Positions 8,692 to 14,772 are shown, counted from the stretch's first letter. The stretch is DNA of 15,262 nucleotides from Tepidimonas sp. UBA997 (GCA_002291945.1 DBAZ01000023.1:7644-22905); one strand, 5' to 3'. The notes: a model not told the origin generated them from the letters alone. A program made the numbers and translations.

Positions 8692-8967
8692 ATGGCTCGC
8701 ACGGTTCAATGCATCAAACTCGGCAAAGAAGCCGAAGGGCTGGATTTTCCACCCTACCCCGGCGAACTGGGCAAACGCATTTTCAGCAGCGTCAGCAAGC
8801 AGGCCTGGGCCGACTGGCTCAAGCACCAGACCATGCTGGTGAACGAAAACCGCCTGAATCTGGCCGATGCCCGATCCCGCCAATACCTGGTCCGCCAGAT
8901 GGAGAAGCACTTTTTTGGCGAAGGGGCCGATCAGGCCGCTGGTTACGTGCCCCCCACCTCCGCCTGA
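8692..8967 (+). CDS. yggX: Fe(II)-trafficking / oxidative damage protection protein YggX
   Basis: Small cytosolic protein that protects Fe-S clusters from superoxide and oxidant damage and has been proposed to handle ferrous iron. It has 91 residues, the family's usual length. It matches the family from the start (MARTVQCIKLGKEAEGLDFPPYPG) with the conserved C7, followed by the helical part WADWLKHQTMLVNENRLNL and the C-terminal FFGEGADQAAGYVPP. The ATG has GAGGA six bases upstream. Nine bp separate its stop from mnmC, so the two probably form an operon. It diverges from fpr, a second redox/iron gene. Confidence 0.96.
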   Translation: MARTVQCIKLGKEAEGLDFPPYPGELGKRIFSSVSKQAWADWLKHQTMLVNENRLNLADARSRQYLVRQMEKHFFGEGADQAAGYVPPTSA

Positions 8968-8976
8968 CCCCGCTGC

Positions 8977-10884
8977 ATGGACGCGCCCCAGCACGGGCAG
9001 GCCAGCAACGCGCAGCACTTGGCAGCGCTTGCCAAACTTGGCCGTTGCCTGATCCGCCCTGCTGCGGGCGCAGCCGCGCCGGTTGCCAGTTGGCACGTGC
9101 TCGACCTCGACGGGAGCGATGGCTGGCGTTTTCTGGCCTGCTGGCAGCAGTGGCAGCAGTGGCAACAGTGGCAACAGACCACCGAGCGCCCGTCACGGCT
9201 GTTTTACAGCGCCTATGTACCCAAGCCCTTGCCAGCGGGCGCATGGCTTGCACACGCCGAGGCTTGTCCGGCCCTGCGGCCGTTTGCCCAAGCGCTGGCG
9301 TTGCAATGGCAGGGTTTGCTGCCGGGCACGCACCGGCTGGCGCTCAGTGCCGGGGTGCTGGACAACGGGGTGCTGGACTATCGGGCACCAGACGACGGCG
9401 CGGTGTACCTGACCGTCCACGTCGCCGCGCCGGAAGACGGCTTGCCGCTGCAAGACACCCCGCTGGATGCGGTGTTCCTGTCTGACTGGGCCGATCTGAA
9501 GTCGCTCACTCGGCTGTGTCGTCATGGCACCCGCTTGGTGTGGGACGCCCGTGCCCAGCGAGCTGCGCCAGCGCAAACCAGCAAGGCTTGGATTGCAGAG
9601 CCAAACGGCCAACCCGAGCCAGATTACCCCTTTGCCGTGGCCACCTTCCAGCCCGCCTGGCCGCTGGGGCAAGCCTGGCGCCGCAGGCAGTCCAACACCG
9701 GCCAACGAGCCGTGGTTCTGGGTGCCGGGCTGGCCGGTTCGGCGGCGGCTTGGAGTCTGGCCCAGCGGGGCTGGCAAGTCGATGTTTACGATGCAGCAGC
9801 GCAGCCGGCAGGTGGGGCCTCTGGCCTGCCGGCCGGCCTGCTGGTGCCCCATGTGTCGCCGGACGACGCACCCTTGTCCCAGCTCAGCCGCGATGGCGTT
9901 CGCGCCACGCGCACCCGTGCGGCGCAGTTGCTGCGCAACGACCGCGACTGGGCCCCTTCGGGCGTGCTGGAGCACCGGGTAGAAGGCAAGCGGGCGCTGC
10001 CCAAACCAGCCCATCAGAGCGCCACTCACACCGCCACCGACGCCACCGCCCCGGCGTGGATGGACGACTGGAGCCGTGCAGCGCCACCCAGCCAGTTGCA
10101 ACAGGCACACCTGCCTGCGGGCAGCAGCGCGCTCTGGCATGCAGCCGGGGCATGGATACGACCGGCAGCGCTGGTGCAGGCCCAACTGAGCCACCCCCGG
10201 ATTCGCTTTCATGGCGGGCGGCGCATTGCTGGCCTGCAGCGTACCCAAGCGGGTTGGCGGCTCGACGACGAGCGCGGGCACGCCGCCTGCGAGACGCCCG
10301 AGCTGGTGCTGGCGTGCGGTTTCGACGTCCGCGCACTGCTCGCCACGCTCGATCAAGCCGACCCGGTGCTGCCGCTCCATGCCTTGCGGGGACAAGTGAG
10401 TTGGGGCCGCATGACAGCACTGCCTTCGACGCTGGCCAGGCGTCTGCCGCCTTGGCCGGTGAACGGATACGGCAGCTTTCTGCACGGCATCCCGGATGCG
10501 CATGGCCAGCCGTTCTGGATCGTGGGCTCGACCTTCGAGCGCGGCCAAACACAAGCCAGCCTCCAGCCGTCCGACCAGCAAGCCAACGCCGACCGGCTGG
10601 CCCGGCTCCTGCCCGCGCTGGCCGGAGCATTCGATCCGCTGGATCCGCAGGTGCAGGCCTGGGCCGGTGTGCGCTGCACCCTGCCCGACCGCTTTCCCGC
10701 CGTCGGGGCGCTGGCACCGCAACGCTGGCCCGGACTGCACGTCTTGACCGGCTTGGGTGCCCGGGGCCTGACCCTGTCGGTACTCGTGGGCGAAATGCTC
10801 GCCGCTCAACTCGAAAGCGAACCCTGGCCCATAGACCCGAAACTGGCACGCAAGCTGCTGGCGTCGCGTTTTGCCAGCCGCTGA
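8977..10884 (+). CDS. mnmC: MnmC: FAD oxidoreductase for tRNA wobble uridine, with decayed methyltransferase half
   Basis: MnmC is normally bifunctional: its C-terminal FAD domain removes carboxymethyl from cmnm5(s2)U34 of tRNA and its N-terminal domain methylates nm5(s2)U34. Here (635 residues) the FAD half from about 245 is intact, with GAGLAGSAAAW (GxGxxG at 249-254), the GGASGLPAGLLVPHVSPDDAP segment and the C-terminal PDRFPAVGALAP and GLGARGLTLSVL motifs. In the N-terminal half the SAM motif (ETGFGxGxNFL in E. coli, from memory) reads LDLDGSDGWRFLA. The catalytic LDGFxPxxNPxxW segment is shrunk to FLSDWADLKSL, and the PRFxDxYxS start motif is missing. The relics LQWQGLLPGTHRL and LCRHGTRL still show the ancestry. 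It follows yggX by 9 bp. The methyltransferase is probably inactive, by inference. Confidence 0.88.
   Translation: MDAPQHGQASNAQHLAALAKLGRCLIRPAAGAAAPVASWHVLDLDGSDGWRFLACWQQWQQWQQWQQTTERPSRLFYSAYVPKPLPAGAWLAHAEACPALRPFAQALALQWQGLLPGTHRLALSAGVLDNGVLDYRAPDDGAVYLTVHVAAPEDGLPLQDTPLDAVFLSDWADLKSLTRLCRHGTRLVWDARAQRAAPAQTSKAWIAEPNGQPEPDYPFAVATFQPAWPLGQAWRRRQSNTGQRAVVLGAGLAGSAAAWSLAQRGWQVDVYDAAAQPAGGASGLPAGLLVPHVSPDDAPLSQLSRDGVRATRTRAAQLLRNDRDWAPSGVLEHRVEGKRALPKPAHQSATHTATDATAPAWMDDWSRAAPPSQLQQAHLPAGSSALWHAAGAWIRPAALVQAQLSHPRIRFHGGRRIAGLQRTQAGWRLDDERGHAACETPELVLACGFDVRALLATLDQADPVLPLHALRGQVSWGRMTALPSTLARRLPPWPVNGYGSFLHGIPDAHGQPFWIVGSTFERGQTQASLQPSDQQANADRLARLLPALAGAFDPLDPQVQAWAGVRCTLPDRFPAVGALAPQRWPGLHVLTGLGARGLTLSVLVGEMLAAQLESEPWPIDPKLARKLLASRFASR
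9142..9177 (+). repeat. 9-bp minisatellite inside mnmC, (Trp-Gln-Gln)4
   Basis: Four tandem 9-bp units, TGGCAGCAG twice and then TGGCAACAG twice, code WQQ repeated four times at residues 56-67. It lies just after the place where the methyltransferase SAM motif should be. In-frame units can expand or shrink by slippage without breaking the downstream FAD domain. Confidence 0.9.
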
Positions 10885-10917
10885 ACACCGCTGAACGCCA
10901 CTGAGCGCCGCTGGCCG
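10878..10917 (+). repeat. degenerate 10-bp tandem repeat over the mnmC stop codon
   Basis: Four consecutive 10-bp units: CCGCTGAACA, CCGCTGAACG, CCACTGAGCG, CCGCTGGCCG. The first contains the mnmC TGA stop. The period does not preserve reading frame, so expansion happened in or after the stop. The last unit overlaps a 6-bp-stem hairpin (CTGGCC...GGCCAG, 10911-10930) that could be a weak mnmC terminator. Confidence 0.7.
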
Positions 10918-10997
10918 TGCTGTGGGCCAGACGCAGGCCGTGCATCGCCAACTTTCAAAATCCCAGCAACCTGCTGGACATGAGCAATCGCATGTAC

Positions 10998-11018
10998 TTT
11001 CTGACAGGCTTTCTGACA
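10998..11018 (+). repeat. direct repeat TTTCTGACA x2 over the vapD-operon -35
   Basis: TTTCTGACA occurs at 10998-11006 and again at 11010-11018, a 12-bp period. The second copy contains the -35 hexamer CTGACA of the promoter before the vapD module. A pair of direct half-sites on a -35 is a common layout for a regulator, possibly the small protein encoded downstream. This is inference. Confidence 0.6.
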
Positions 11019-11041
11019 AGCGGCACCGCGCCACTTATACT
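11013..11041 (+). promoter_or_regulatory. strong sigma-70 type promoter of the vapD module
   Basis: CTGACA (11013-11018), a 17-bp spacer, then TATACT (11036-11041). Each hexamer matches five of six consensus bases, the best promoter match noticed in this window. Transcription would begin near 11048. Confidence 0.65.
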
Positions 11042-11047
11042 TCGAAT

Positions 11048-11274
11048 GGTCGTCGTTGGTTGAACCGAGATTGTTCATTAGGGCTTGAGATGGCAGCGCG
11101 GGAATTTGCGAGCCCGTTTGGTCCCGACTGAGGAGCCGAGCCTTTGCGGCTTCAAAAATGAACCGCAGCGGTGAGTCGCCAGTCGGCACGAAGCTCGCGC
11201 CATCGTCGGGAAGTTCAAGTCGCAATCAGCAAGGCACGGGCACTTGCTTGAGCCTTCTTCGTGGGAGTAACGCC
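11048..11274 (+). other. long untranslated leader of the vapD module
   Basis: About 225 nt between the predicted start site and the first gene. I find no convincing protein in it. It can form small hairpins: AGCCG pairing with CGGCT within about 11131-11150, and AGCAAG with CTTGCT (11228-11233 and 11243-11248) just before the ribosome binding site. The overlapping TCAAG and CTTGA offer a competing pairing. The bases look less GC-rich than the flanking genes. It may be a regulatory leader or hold a small RNA. The rest of the 390-bp gene-free stretch (10885-11012) holds only the repeats and the hairpin noted separately. Confidence 0.4.
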
Positions 11275-11475
11275 ATGCAAGCAACCATTACACCGCCCGC
11301 CATCCCAGTCGGTCGAATCAAGAGTTTTGGGCCATTCGGCCCGAAGTACGAGGTTGGCCACGCCCTGCGCGAGTTGGATGATGGCGACTGGCTGATTGAG
11401 GTCACGCTGATCGAAACCGGCGAAAAAGCGGAGTACCGCTGGACACACTTGAACGACGACCCGGATGCGCACTGA
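11275..11475 (+). CDS. small protein paired with VapD (DUF5397-like), putative antitoxin or partner
   Basis: A 66-residue protein with the segments GRIKSFGPFGPKYEVG, LDDGDWLIEVTLIETGEKAEYRW and the acidic end LNDDPDAH. I recognise this as resembling a family of small uncharacterised proteins (DUF5397, from memory); its function is unknown. No transmembrane segment or helix-turn-helix is seen; the pattern suggests a small beta-rich domain. The ATG at 11275 has GGGAG seven bases upstream. An in-frame ATG at 11158 would add 39 unlikely residues without a ribosome binding site. Its TGA overlaps the vapD ATG (TGATG), so the two proteins are translationally coupled, the classic order of an antitoxin before its toxin. 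The partner role is inferred from position. Confidence 0.75.
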   Translation: MQATITPPAIPVGRIKSFGPFGPKYEVGHALRELDDGDWLIEVTLIETGEKAEYRWTHLNDDPDAH

Positions 11476-11753
11476 TGTACGCGATTGCTTTTGACTTGGT
11501 GGTGGCCGAAACTGAAAAACAGCACCCGAAAGGCGTGACACAGGCATACACCGAAATTGGCGCAGTGCTCGGTGAGCATGGTTTCCGGCGTCTACAAGGC
11601 AGCTTGTACGTCACCAACGACGAGAACATGGCAAATCTGTTCCTTGCCATTCAGGCGCTGCGCACTCGGACGTGGTTCCCACCATCGGTGCGCGACATTC
11701 GCGCCTTCCGTATCGAACAGTGGTCTGATTTCACTCCTGTGGTCAAATCGTGA
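11475..11753 (+). CDS. vapD: VapD-family endoribonuclease (virulence-associated protein D)
   Basis: A 92-residue protein matching VapD from end to end: MYAIAFDL at the start with the conserved D7, the middle GFRRLQGSLYVTNDENMANLF, then WFPPSVRDIRAFRIEQWSDFTPVVKS, very close to the Helicobacter pylori VapD ending. Published work on H. pylori VapD reports a purine-specific endoribonuclease with a fold like Cas2, and in Haemophilus a VapX-VapD pair acts as a toxin-antitoxin system. The ATG overlaps the stop of the preceding 66-aa gene. Coupling would keep the two proteins in ratio. The gene pair sits between housekeeping genes with lower GC by eye, which suggests transfer. A palindromic terminator follows at 11800. 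Confidence 0.92.
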   Translation: MYAIAFDLVVAETEKQHPKGVTQAYTEIGAVLGEHGFRRLQGSLYVTNDENMANLFLAIQALRTRTWFPPSVRDIRAFRIEQWSDFTPVVKS

Positions 11754-11799
11754 TGCCGAACAACGATCGCCATCGCTCATGGCGTCAAGCCAAGCTCTC

Positions 11800-11822
11800 A
11801 CCCGCCTAGGCGGGTCGTCTTT
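11800..11822 (+). terminator. palindromic terminator of the vapD module
   Basis: ACCCGCCTAGGCGGGT is a perfect 16-nt palindrome (7-bp arms around TA) followed by CGTCTTT. The short T-run on the plus strand fits termination of the vapD transcript, 47 bp after its stop. Confidence 0.7.
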
Positions 11823-11830
11823 CACGTTTG

Positions 11831-11849
11831 GCGCTAATCGCTGTAGCGC
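11831..11849 (-). terminator. hairpin at the phaC stop codon
   Basis: GCGCTA and TAGCGC form a perfect 6-bp stem with a 7-nt loop, and the stem contains the phaC TAG stop. With the vapD palindrome 16 bp away it separates the two convergent transcripts. No T-run is present. Confidence 0.4.
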
Positions 11850-13669
11850 ACAAACACGTAGTGGCCCGGTGCCGAACCCAGCTCCGCATCCTTGGGCGGC
11901 TGGCGCGCCGGCTGCAGTTGGCCAGAACCCTGGGCTTTGAGCCAGCCAGACCACGCGGGCCACCAGCTCCCCTCGTGATGTGGGGCCAGCGCAACCCATT
12001 CGTCCGGGGTGCGCCAAATCGAGCTGGCGGGGCTTTGCAGCCATTGGTACTGGCGGCGCGGACGCCCCGGCTCCGACACGATCCCGGCGTTGTGGCCGCC
12101 GCTGGTGAGGGCGAAGGTCACATCCACCGAGACCAGCCGGTGTATCTTGTACACCGAACGCCAAGGTGCCACATGGTCTTTCACCGTGCCCACGGCAAAA
12201 ACCGGCACCCGGATGTCGCGCAGCGAAATCGGCTCCCCCTCGTGCAGGTAACGGCCTTCGGCGAGGTCGTTGTTCAGGAAACAATGGCGCAGGTACTGGC
12301 TGTGCATCACGGCGGGCAGCCGGGTCACGTCGGCGTTCCAGATCATGAGGTCGTTGGGCACTTCGTCCTGCCCCATCAGCCAGCGCCGCGTCTGGCTCGA
12401 CCAGACCAGATCGCGAGCATGCAGAAACTGAAACGATGCCGCCATCTGGCGCCCGGTCAGAAAGCCCCGTGCCGCCATCATGTCTTCGAGCAGCCGCACC
12501 TGAGCCTCGTCGATCAGCACGCCCATGTCGCCCGGCTCGGTAAAGTCCACTTCAGCCGCCAGCAGGCTCAGGCTAGCCAGCCGCGGCGCCGTTGCTTGTT
12601 GCGCAACGCCCCCCATGGCGGCAGCGGCAATGGCCGCCAACGTCCCGCCCAGGCAATAGCCCATCAGGTGAATGGGGCTGCCCGTGGCGTGGTGGATATG
12701 GGCCAGCGGTGCCTGCACCCCTTCGAGCACATAGTCTTCCATGCCCAGCAGGGCGTCGGATTGATCCGGGTTGCGCCACGACACGATATACACGCTGTGC
12801 CCTTGCCCGACCAGCCAGCGCACCAGCGAGTTGTGCGGCGACAGATCGAGGATGTAGTACTTCATGATGCAGGAGGGCACGATCAGCACCGGCTCCGCTT
12901 CCACCTGTGGCGTGGTGGGTGTGTACTGGATCAGTTCCACCAGATCGTTGCGCATGACGACCTCGCCGGGGGTCATGGCCAGTCCGCGCCCAGGGCCGAT
13001 CTCGTGTTCGGGCGACCGTCCGGCGGCGAGTTCCTGGCGGGCTTTCCAGTCTTGCAGCGCCAGTTGCCAGCCTTGCGCCAGGGTTTTGCCGCCAGTGCGC
13101 AGCGCGTCGTTGAGGGCCTGCGGATTGGTCAGCAGGCAATTGCCGGGCGACATCATGTCGAGCAACTGGCGACCATAAAAATCCATCTGATGTCGGCTGT
13201 GGTTCTGCATGCCGCGCAAGCTGCTGGCCGACTTCCACCAGGCTTCACACGCCTTGTTGGCGGTAGCCAGCGGGCGCCAAGGCCACCCCTGCCATTCGGC
13301 AGCGGCATAGCGGCTGTCTTCGGCCAGCACTTGGTCGAGTGGCAACGGTGCCGGGCTGGCTTGCGGGTCTGGCCGCCCGAAGCCGGTATTCACCAGGGCA
13401 CGGGTGGCGTCCTGACTCCAGGCCAGACTCGACTGCAGCGCCTGCTGCATGAGCCGGTTTTGCGAACCGGGAGAGGTCGCCAAGTGCAAGGCCCAGTCTG
13501 TCCAGGCCAAGGCGAGTGAAATGGGTGAAATCCCCGCCGACCAGTGCGCCATCTGCACCATGGTCTGGGCGTCAATGGCATGTTCCGGTGCCGCCGCCGT
13601 GGGTTGACGCCGTTCATGCGCACGCTTGTGGGTCTGAGCAGGCGCAGCGGGTTTGGATGAGGTACTCAT
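11834..13669 (-). CDS. phaC: class I poly(3-hydroxyalkanoate) synthase
   Basis: Polymerises (R)-3-hydroxyacyl-CoA into storage polyester at the granule surface. It has 611 residues from the ATG at 13669. The N-terminal PhaC domain is followed by an alpha/beta-hydrolase core. The lipase-like box is G-Y-C-L-G with nucleophile C339. The catalytic D498 lies in VKDHVAPW and H526 in GGHNAGIV. The spacings (159 and 28) match Cupriavidus PhaC1 (C319, D480, H508). An upstream in-frame start would add 40 residues of no family character. No phaA, phaB, phaR or phasin gene is next to it, so it is an orphan copy or lies apart from the pathway genes. It diverges from bfr with a 104-bp gap in which I see no convincing promoter. 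Confidence 0.95.
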   Translation of the reverse strand: MSTSSKPAAPAQTHKRAHERRQPTAAAPEHAIDAQTMVQMAHWSAGISPISLALAWTDWALHLATSPGSQNRLMQQALQSSLAWSQDATRALVNTGFGRPDPQASPAPLPLDQVLAEDSRYAAAEWQGWPWRPLATANKACEAWWKSASSLRGMQNHSRHQMDFYGRQLLDMMSPGNCLLTNPQALNDALRTGGKTLAQGWQLALQDWKARQELAAGRSPEHEIGPGRGLAMTPGEVVMRNDLVELIQYTPTTPQVEAEPVLIVPSCIMKYYILDLSPHNSLVRWLVGQGHSVYIVSWRNPDQSDALLGMEDYVLEGVQAPLAHIHHATGSPIHLMGYCLGGTLAAIAAAAMGGVAQQATAPRLASLSLLAAEVDFTEPGDMGVLIDEAQVRLLEDMMAARGFLTGRQMAASFQFLHARDLVWSSQTRRWLMGQDEVPNDLMIWNADVTRLPAVMHSQYLRHCFLNNDLAEGRYLHEGEPISLRDIRVPVFAVGTVKDHVAPWRSVYKIHRLVSVDVTFALTSGGHNAGIVSEPGRPRRQYQWLQSPASSIWRTPDEWVALAPHHEGSWWPAWSGWLKAQGSGQLQPARQPPKDAELGSAPGHYVFVRYSD

Positions 13670-13773
13670 GCCTACCAATCTATCAGCTTTGTGTGACACT
13701 GCGCAACACGCGGCTGGACAAAACAACGGCCTTGGAGGGAAAATCGAAGAAGCAACACCACTAGGAGTCTGCC

Positions 13774-14250
13774 ATGAAGGGCGATACACAGGTCATCAGT
13801 CATCTGCAAGCACAGCTCAAGAACGAGCTCACTGCCATCAACCAGTACTTCGTACATTACCGCATGCTCAAGCATTGGGGGTTCGACAAACTGGCCAAAC
13901 GCGAGTACGAAGAATCGATCGGTGAGATGAAGCACGCCGATCGCCTGATGGATCGCATCTTCATGCTCGACGGCCTGCCCAACCTGCAGGACTTGGGCAA
14001 GCTCCACATTGGCGAAAGCGTGAAAGAGATACTCACCTGCGATCTCGCTCTGGAGCGTGCCGCGCAAGCAACCATCAAGGAAGGCATGGCTCACTGCGAG
14101 TCGGTGCGCGACTACGTTTCCCGTGACTTGCTGCTCGGCATTCTGGACGACACCGAAGAACACATCGACTTCTTGGAAACCCAGCTCGATTTGATCGAAA
14201 AAGTGGGTGTGCTCAACTACCAGCAAAGCATCATGGGCGGCGTCGAGTAA
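13774..14250 (+). CDS. bfr: bacterioferritin
   Basis: Heme-containing 24-mer that oxidises and stores iron. It has 158 residues, identical in length to E. coli Bfr. The ferroxidase residues E18, Y25, E51, H54, E94 and H130 are present, as is the heme ligand M52. At position 127, where E. coli has the metal ligand Glu, this protein has Thr, followed by E128 and E129 (DDTEEHID). From memory this TEEH form is frequent in Burkholderiales bacterioferritins. AGGAG lies six bases before the ATG. It diverges from phaC and is followed by a strong terminator and then by bfd, its ferredoxin partner, under a separate promoter. Confidence 0.97.
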   Translation: MKGDTQVISHLQAQLKNELTAINQYFVHYRMLKHWGFDKLAKREYEESIGEMKHADRLMDRIFMLDGLPNLQDLGKLHIGESVKEILTCDLALERAAQATIKEGMAHCESVRDYVSRDLLLGILDDTEEHIDFLETQLDLIEKVGVLNYQQSIMGGVE

Positions 14251-14274
14251 GCCTCTCCCCTGCCTGTGCCACCG

Positions 14275-14299
14275 AAAGCGCCTTCAGGGCGCTTTTTTT
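14275..14299 (+). terminator. intrinsic terminator of bfr
   Basis: AAAGCGCC (14275-14282), loop TTCAG, GGCGCTTT (14288-14295), with a run of seven T (14293-14299). It is an 8-bp stem with a proper U-tract, 24 bp after the bfr stop. Confidence 0.92.
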
Positions 14300-14355
14300 C
14301 TGCCTCGGGGTTTACTGCTTCGAATTTTTTTGTCGAGGCCTATGCCGTGCAGCGC

Positions 14356-14387
14356 TTGACTTTTCAACACGAATCATTATCATTAGC
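14356..14387 (+). promoter_or_regulatory. bfd promoter with overlapping Fur box
   Basis: TTGACT (14356-14361), a 16-bp spacer, and TATCAT (14378-14383), each five of six consensus bases. A Fur box lies over the -10 at 14369-14387. On the minus strand it contains AATGATAATGATT, about 15 of 19 matches to the GATAATGATAATCATTATC consensus. Fur with iron would block the promoter, so bfd would be made when iron is short and stored iron must be released, as known for bfd in E. coli and Pseudomonas. Confidence 0.8.
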
Positions 14388-14402
14388 GCAACAGGAGTGA
14401 TC

Positions 14403-14621
14403 ATGATCGTTTGTGTCTGCCACCGAGTCAGTGACAAAACCATTGCTTTCTGCGCCCAGCAAGGCGCAGGCTTTGATGACATCCAGTTGGAGCACGGCGT
14501 CGCCACGCAATGCGGAAAATGTGAATGTGCGGCCCGTCGCATCTGGTCCGAATGCTTGGGCCGGCAAGCGACTGCGCACCTCAGTCAAGAGACTGCCCAG
14601 CCGGTCTGGACACCGGCTTAA
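14403..14621 (+). CDS. bfd: bacterioferritin-associated ferredoxin
   Basis: A [2Fe-2S] protein that docks on bacterioferritin and reduces its core so that iron can be mobilised; its electrons usually come from an Fpr-type reductase, and fpr is also in this window. It has 72 residues. The cluster ligands are C4 and C6 (VCVC) and C37 and C40 (QCGKC), in the family spacing. Extra cysteines occur at 17, 42 and 51. AGGAG precedes the ATG by five bases; a GTG two codons earlier overlaps the ribosome binding site and is less likely. A Fur box covers its promoter and a terminator hairpin overlaps its stop codon. Confidence 0.95.
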   Translation: MIVCVCHRVSDKTIAFCAQQGAGFDDIQLEHGVATQCGKCECAARRIWSECLGRQATAHLSQETAQPVWTPA

Positions 14622-14626
14622 TTTTT
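14599..14626 (+). terminator. intrinsic terminator of bfd
   Basis: AGCCGGT (14599-14605), a 6-nt loop, ACCGGCT (14612-14618), then TAATTTTT. The 7-bp stem ends exactly at the bfd stop codon, so the TAA starts the U-tract. It separates bfd from the following tonB-like unit. Confidence 0.8.
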
Positions 14627-14636
14627 CCCTGCAGAG

Positions 14637-14655
14637 CGTAATGATTCTCATTTGC
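14637..14655 (+). promoter_or_regulatory. second Fur box, upstream of the tonB-like gene
   Basis: CGTAATGATTCTCATTTGC matches about 14 of 19 positions of the Fur consensus, with a near-palindromic core AATGATTCTCATT. A possible promoter overlaps and follows it: TTGCTT (14652-14657) and TACAAT (14677-14682), with a long 19-bp spacer. It would place the tonB-like gene under iron repression. Confidence 0.78.
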
Positions 14656-14684
14656 TTATTGTTCGGCGATTTTTCATACAATCC

Positions 14685-14753
14685 ATGCTGCTCTCTGTAG
14701 TCATCGCTCTGCTGCTTGTCGTCGGTCTGGGGTGGTGGATTCTGAAGCCATGA
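14685..14753 (+). CDS. possible 22-aa single-span membrane peptide
   Basis: The frame ATG to TGA codes for MLLSVVIALLLVVGLGWWIL plus KP, an uninterrupted hydrophobic span with a lysine near the end, typical of tiny membrane proteins. It lies between the Fur box and the tonB-like gene. Against it: there is no ribosome binding site, and the best -10 (14677-14682) would start transcription at about the ATG or just inside it. I recognise no family. It may be chance. Confidence 0.25.
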   Translation: MLLSVVIALLLVVGLGWWILKP

Positions 14754-14772
14754 GCAACTCGCCTCCCCCAAC

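Noticed and set aside
9193..11034. 613-codon open frame on the minus strand antisense to mnmC
   Set aside because: The translated protein is low-complexity and matches nothing I know, and it is the mirror of a clear mnmC frame. Long antisense frames are common in GC-rich DNA.
11158..11274. N-terminal extension of the 66-aa VapD partner from an upstream ATG
   Set aside because: No ribosome binding site there, and the added Ser/Gly-rich residues are unlike the compact domain. The ATG at 11275 has GGGAG at the right distance.
11078..11284. 68-aa minus-strand frame across the vapD leader
   Set aside because: No family character, no ribosome binding site, and it runs against a strong forward promoter. 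It is treated as a shadow frame.
11756..11832. Possible integron attC site after vapD (GCCGAAC ... GTTTGGC)
   Set aside because: Neither core fits RYYYAAC/GTTRRRY, inner 2L/2R boxes are missing, and the right side overlaps the phaC end. The palindrome between is better read as a terminator.
13670..13789. Longer phaC start adding 40 residues
   Set aside because: The extension is Cys/Pro-rich and unlike PhaC, and it would run into the bfr ribosome binding site and start region.
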